From Caryophanales bacterium UBA4691 (GTDB taxonomy: Bacteria > Bacillota_I > Bacilli_A > RFN20 > CAG-826), in assembly GCA_002404865.1 (NCBI GenBank), contig DHKP01000014.1, forward strand, positions 1 through 25,561: DNA of 25,561 bases. Reading direction: 5' to 3'. Below, piece after piece: positions 22,559 through 25,561 of this stretch. Each line of letters opens with the position of its first letter. The stretch's first letter is position 1. A model generated the notes under the pieces. It ran no database searches and had not been told where the DNA came from. It saw only the letters and a program-made list of their open reading frames with translations. The position numbers were made by a program, and so were the translations under genes.

Positions 22559-23527
22559 TCAGCGGCTTTTGATTCTTACTCTTTCCCCGTTTTCTAAGAA
22601 AAGGTAGGATTTCTTTAAGGAGATATTGAAATTCAACCTCTCCCCTATTTTAACATCGCCGCCATTCCATTCAACCACGATTTCTTGTCGATGTGTCTCT
22701 AAATGCAAATATTTGTGATTCCCTATTGTTTCAAGGAATAAGACTGCTCCTATAAATCTCCCGCTCTTATTTAAAATAACGTCATGAGGATGAATGACTA
22801 AGCAGCAGGAAGAAAAAGGAACATTGATTTTCTCTCCTAAAAAGAAAATTGAATCATTATCTTTTTCTAATTGAATCACATTCGCTTTTGGATTAGACAA
22901 GGATTGAAGCGTCTTCAGCGTTGGAGGATCGAAATAAAGAGAAAGAGGATAGCCGCTCCTTTCATCTATGGTTCCGTAATTAACGATCATCTCATTCGAG
23001 ATAACTAAAGCGGTTTTTGGATTATTCGTCAGAAATAAAACTCGTGCATTTTTCTTTTTCAAAAGAGCGATGTAATCTTTTTCCAGCTCTTTCCTGTTTC
23101 TTAAAGGATCAAAGCAAACAAAAAGCGGCGCGTCAACGATAAAACGTTTCCCTAAAGCAACTTTCCCTTTCTCTAGGCTAGAAAGGTCTTTCGCTTTTTT
23201 GTTGAGCAAGGACTCGATATTTAAAAAACGAGCCATATCTAGGACAATAGAAGAGGCGTTAATTTTTCTATCTTTTTTAAGAGAAAAAGCAAGGTTATCG
23301 TAAACGCTTAAATCTACGAAAATCGGGCCATCAAAGCCCATGAAAGCGATGTCTCTAGAGGATAATTTTTCTCCATTTTCGTCAACTAGAAGGAAATTAT
23401 TCCCGCTCTTCAAAGAAAGAAAAAGCGACTGAAGGACGAATTCATCTTTCGAAAAAACGCATAAAGTTTCGCCGCGTTTTAATTCGATTTTTTCTTTGGA
23501 TGAGAGGAAAAATAAGCGATTTTCCAT
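22559..23527 (-). CDS. Degenerate MalK/UgpC-like ABC protein, predicted pseudo-ATPase
   Basis: An intact 322-residue ORF. Alignment by eye to MalK-type sugar-transporter ATPases shows preserved landmarks: IELKRGE at 14-20, DLSVYDNLAFSL at 72-83, KVALGKR at 122-128, DPLRN at 140-144, and a TOBE-like beta-rich domain at about 215-322. Every catalytic element has changed. The P-loop becomes VFSKDEFVLQ with no GKS/T. The Q-loop Gln is Phe65. The LSGGQ signature is LSSLE. The Walker B Asp-Glu is Phe139-Asp140. The H-loop His is Asn168. The N-terminal A-loop region is short. ATP hydrolysis is very unlikely. The gene abuts the PucR-type gene (TAA followed by ATG). A regulatory or scaffold role is inference. 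Confidence 0.8.
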   Translation of the reverse strand: MENRLFFLSSKEKIELKRGETLCVFSKDEFVLQSLFLSLKSGNNFLLVDENGEKLSSRDIAFMGFDGPIFVDLSVYDNLAFSLKKDRKINASSIVLDMARFLNIESLLNKKAKDLSSLEKGKVALGKRFIVDAPLFVCFDPLRNRKELEKDYIALLKKKNARVLFLTNNPKTALVISNEMIVNYGTIDERSGYPLSLYFDPPTLKTLQSLSNPKANVIQLEKDNDSIFFLGEKINVPFSSCCLVIHPHDVILNKSGRFIGAVLFLETIGNHKYLHLETHRQEIVVEWNGGDVKIGERLNFNISLKKSYLFLENGERVRIKSR

Positions 23528-24094
23528 TTATCTTTTTCTCCCAAGTTGAAAATATAGTTCAAGCAAGAGGGCAGAATGGTAATCATGGATATCGATATTG
23601 GTTTCTTTGTAAAAATTCTCTAAGCGATATCGAAAAGTATTTCGATGCACATAGAGGCTTTCAGCAGCTTCGTTAATCGAGCATCCGTTTCTTAAATACG
23701 CCCCTACGGTCATTAAGTTGATTTCATTCACGTCGCGAAATTCCGCGCTTAATAAAGGGAAGGAAGAAAAGTTTCCAAAAGAAATCTCTTTAAGAAGGAT
23801 ATCGCTGATATAGCGAACGCTATTTGGATAATAAGCAAGTGTTTCATCAACGCATTTCGCCGCAAGCTCTTTTGTATTATGAGTTTTTAAAGCGCTCACT
23901 TTCGTAGATTCGTTTTCCCCAATTGTGATAAGAATCCCTTCTAAAGCGTGAGAAATGTCTTTTTCTGTATGCAAAAAGAGTTCTTGTTCGCCCCGAACTT
24001 CTAGCTCGTAATTAACGCCTAAAGCGTTCAAACGATTCTTAAAATAATTCCGTGAAAAAGGAGCGTTCGATTTTATCCAATAAAGTGCGTTCAT
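23528..24094 (-). CDS. PucR-type helix-turn-helix transcriptional regulator
   Basis: A 188-residue protein. Residues 127-183 match the C-terminal HTH of the PucR/CdaR family: TVGAYLRNGCSINEAAESL, then VHRNTFRYRLENF, then a HSALLLELYFQL helix. The first 120 residues resemble no sensor domain I know; they are too short for the usual PucR or GGDEF-like region. An acidic-hydrophobic segment GILITIGENE is present. It overlaps the glucosidase gene by ATGA and abuts the degenerate ABC gene, so it probably regulates local carbohydrate genes. The signal may be sensed by its own N-terminus or by the ABC-like partner (inference). Confidence 0.82.
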   Translation of the reverse strand: MNALYWIKSNAPFSRNYFKNRLNALGVNYELEVRGEQELFLHTEKDISHALEGILITIGENESTKVSALKTHNTKELAAKCVDETLAYYPNSVRYISDILLKEISFGNFSSFPLLSAEFRDVNEINLMTVGAYLRNGCSINEAAESLYVHRNTFRYRLENFYKETNIDIHDYHSALLLELYFQLGRKR

Positions 24095-25561
24095 CGTATG
24101 GTCAATAAGAAAGATTCAAACGGGCGCAAAGTAAACACATGGTTATCCAAAATGACGCCTTCATAATTATGGAGGAGAACATCGCGAATGTCATAATAAA
24201 AAGTGAATTTAACTTCATAAGGGCGGAAATTGCTAATCACCATGAGCTTTTCCTGCGACCCTCCGCTATGGAGATAAGCGAAAACATCAGGGTGATTCGG
24301 GTCAACTAAAGAAAGCTTGCCATGGATAACGCTTTCGTTAATCAAAGGGTCGCGCCTTTTCCAAATGGCATATTGATAAAAATTCAAGATGCTATAAGGA
24401 TCTTCCATTTCTGACAAAACATTGACTCCTTCTAGGTAATTGCTATCGATAGGAAGAGGTAGTTTTGCGCTAGAAAAACCAGCGTTTTCCTCTTTGTTCC
24501 ATTGAAGAGGAGTTCGAGCATTCGCGCGGCTGCATCTATGCAAATAGGCAAGAATCTCATCTTCTTTAAAACCGCGTTTCCTTAAGGATATCACTTCGTC
24601 CTTATCGCTAGGATCGCCAATAAAGAAATCCTCGACATGGGAATATCTAGCGTTGCTCATGCCAATTTCTTCGCCTTGGAACAAGAACGGCGTGCCATAT
24701 AAAAATAGTAATGTCGTAAGGAGCATCTTCGCACTCTCTCTCCGGAAACGCGTATCGCCATATTGGCTCAAGACACGTGGATGATCTTGATTACACCAAT
24801 ATAAGGGCATATCGGCTTCATCGTGACAAGCGTTATACCAACGCATGAAATTTTCCTTGAGAAGAGAAACATCCGTGCGGATTTCTTCGTCTTTTTTACC
24901 GATAGAGTCGAACGCGCCATTATTCCAAACCGTATCGAAATTGAAAACCATGTTAAGCGGACCTATGCGATAGGAAGATAATTTCAAACTATCAGATGGA
25001 GATATCGCTCCACCAATTTCCCCAATAAGCAAACAGTCGTAATGAGAAAAGACATTCTTTTTGAAATCATTCAGATAGCAAAGTAGTTCTTCACGATTAG
25101 AGTAGCAATCTGTATCAAGTACATATCCGGAAGCATCTTTTGGTTTACTGGAATCCTTAAAAGAGGTGTCTTTTGATAAATGGGCGCAAGCATCAAGACG
25201 AAACCCGTCCACGCCTTTATCTAGCCAAAATTTAGCAATTTCGTAATATTTTTCTCTTAATTTAGGATTATCCCAATTCACATCAGGCATTTTCTTATCA
25301 AACAAGTGAAAATAATATTCGTCTTCTTTATCAGGCACTCTCTCCCAGACGCTGCCGCCGAAGAAACTTTCCCAGTTATTCGGAGGAAGGATATTGCCGT
25401 TCTCCCTTTTCCCTTTCTTAAAAAAGTAATAGCCATGTTCTTCGCTATTTTCGTCTTTAATGGCCATTTGAAACCAAGGATGCTCATCGCTAGTATGATT
25501 GAGAGGGAAATCCAAAATAACACGAATTCCTAGAGAATGGGGCATGCGGACAAAAAACTGG
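24091..25561 (-). CDS. GH13 alpha-glucosidase (oligo-1,6-glucosidase-like), 5' end outside window
   Basis: The reading frame stays open to the right edge, so the N-terminal part is missing; the visible ATG at 25545 is internal. The family is GH13, oligo-1,6-glucosidase/trehalose-6-phosphate hydrolase group. Visible blocks are ILDFPLNHTSDEHPWF, nucleophile Asp in DGFRLDAC (codon 25194-25192), acid/base Glu in LIGEIGG (25020-25018), region IV Asp in CNQDHPR (24786-24784), then FQGEEIGM and SRANARTPLQW. Region IV normally reads NHDQPR; here the His next to the catalytic Asp is Gln and the following position is His. No signal peptide can be judged. It probably cleaves imported alpha-glucosides in the cytosol; the exact linkage is uncertain. 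The PucR gene overlaps its stop. Confidence 0.92.
   Translation of the reverse strand, partial: QFFVRMPHSLGIRVILDFPLNHTSDEHPWFQMAIKDENSEEHGYYFFKKGKRENGNILPPNNWESFFGGSVWERVPDKEDEYYFHLFDKKMPDVNWDNPKLREKYYEIAKFWLDKGVDGFRLDACAHLSKDTSFKDSSKPKDASGYVLDTDCYSNREELLCYLNDFKKNVFSHYDCLLIGEIGGAISPSDSLKLSSYRIGPLNMVFNFDTVWNNGAFDSIGKKDEEIRTDVSLLKENFMRWYNACHDEADMPLYWCNQDHPRVLSQYGDTRFRRESAKMLLTTLLFLYGTPFLFQGEEIGMSNARYSHVEDFFIGDPSDKDEVISLRKRGFKEDEILAYLHRCSRANARTPLQWNKEENAGFSSAKLPLPIDSNYLEGVNVLSEMEDPYSILNFYQYAIWKRRDPLINESVIHGKLSLVDPNHPDVFAYLHSGGSQEKLMVISNFRPYEVKFTFYYDIRDVLLHNYEGVILDNHVFTLRPFESFLLTIR

Noticed and set aside
1..25561. Search for CRISPR arrays, transposases, phage genes or integration sites
   Set aside because: No tandem repeat-spacer pattern, transposase motif, integrase or flanking duplication was seen. 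The region reads as core chromosome.
1..25561. Possible use of TGA as tryptophan, as in Mollicutes
   Set aside because: Several genes end in TGA within ATGA overlaps, and the conserved Trp positions checked (lspA, GH13) use TGG, so the standard bacterial code applies.

Overview
The window looks like the chromosome of a Bacilli-derived Bacillota with a compacted genome. It is moderately AT-rich and uses the standard bacterial code: TGA serves as a stop and Trp is TGG. It carries lineage markers such as RNase HIII, MutS2, T-box leaders on aminoacyl-tRNA synthetase genes, a YsgA-type methyltransferase upstream of pheST, and an ECF-type vitamin transporter. Gene order resembles Bacillus subtilis with pieces missing: ysgA-pheS-pheT; rnhC beside mutS2 and uvrC; mraZ-rsmH-x-ftsA-ftsZ; ileS-lspA-rluD. 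The mur/PBP genes of the dcw cluster and the sepF-divIVA block between ftsZ and ileS are absent. That pattern recalls Mollicutes and related small-genome Bacilli, although a taxon cannot be assigned from sequence reading alone.

Layout. 1-212: tRNA-Arg(TCT) on the minus strand with its terminator. 213-5375 (minus): mutS2-uvrC-HD protein-HAD phosphatase, joined by three ATGA start/stop overlaps. 5511-6425 (plus): rnhC, divergent from mutS2. 6417-10900 (minus): T-box-controlled ileS-lspA-rluD. 10955-13420 (minus): ftsA-ftsZ behind a promoter whose spacer is a perfect palindrome. 13564-15193 (minus): mraZ-rsmH-small membrane protein, with candidate MraZ boxes and a terminator. 15308-19483 (minus): T-box-controlled pheS-pheT-yceD, ending in a strong terminator. 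19514-20856 (minus): YgjP-like metalloprotease and TrmH-family methyltransferase. 20944-22293 (plus): a DUF523/TudS protein with a long basic tail, then an ECF S component. 22299-25561 (minus): an operon running in from beyond the right edge, with a GH13 glucosidase, a PucR-type HTH protein, a degenerate MalK-like ABC protein and a small membrane protein.

Most of this is housekeeping: repair, translation and division. Four points stand out. An intact MalK-type ABC protein has lost every ATPase motif and sits in an operon with a glucosidase and a regulator. A TudS desulfidase domain carries an unusual RNA-binding-like tail. A palindromic operator candidate lies inside the ftsA promoter. Several operon-leading genes have a -10 element only 6-14 bases before the ATG, suggesting leaderless or nearly leaderless mRNAs, whereas internal genes mostly have Shine-Dalgarno sites. 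Three broadly conserved motifs are altered: the FtsZ G-box, the IleS editing motif and the MutS2 Smr motif.

No gene-free stretch exceeds 300 bases. The longest, 10739-10954 and 19251-19513, are T-box leaders.
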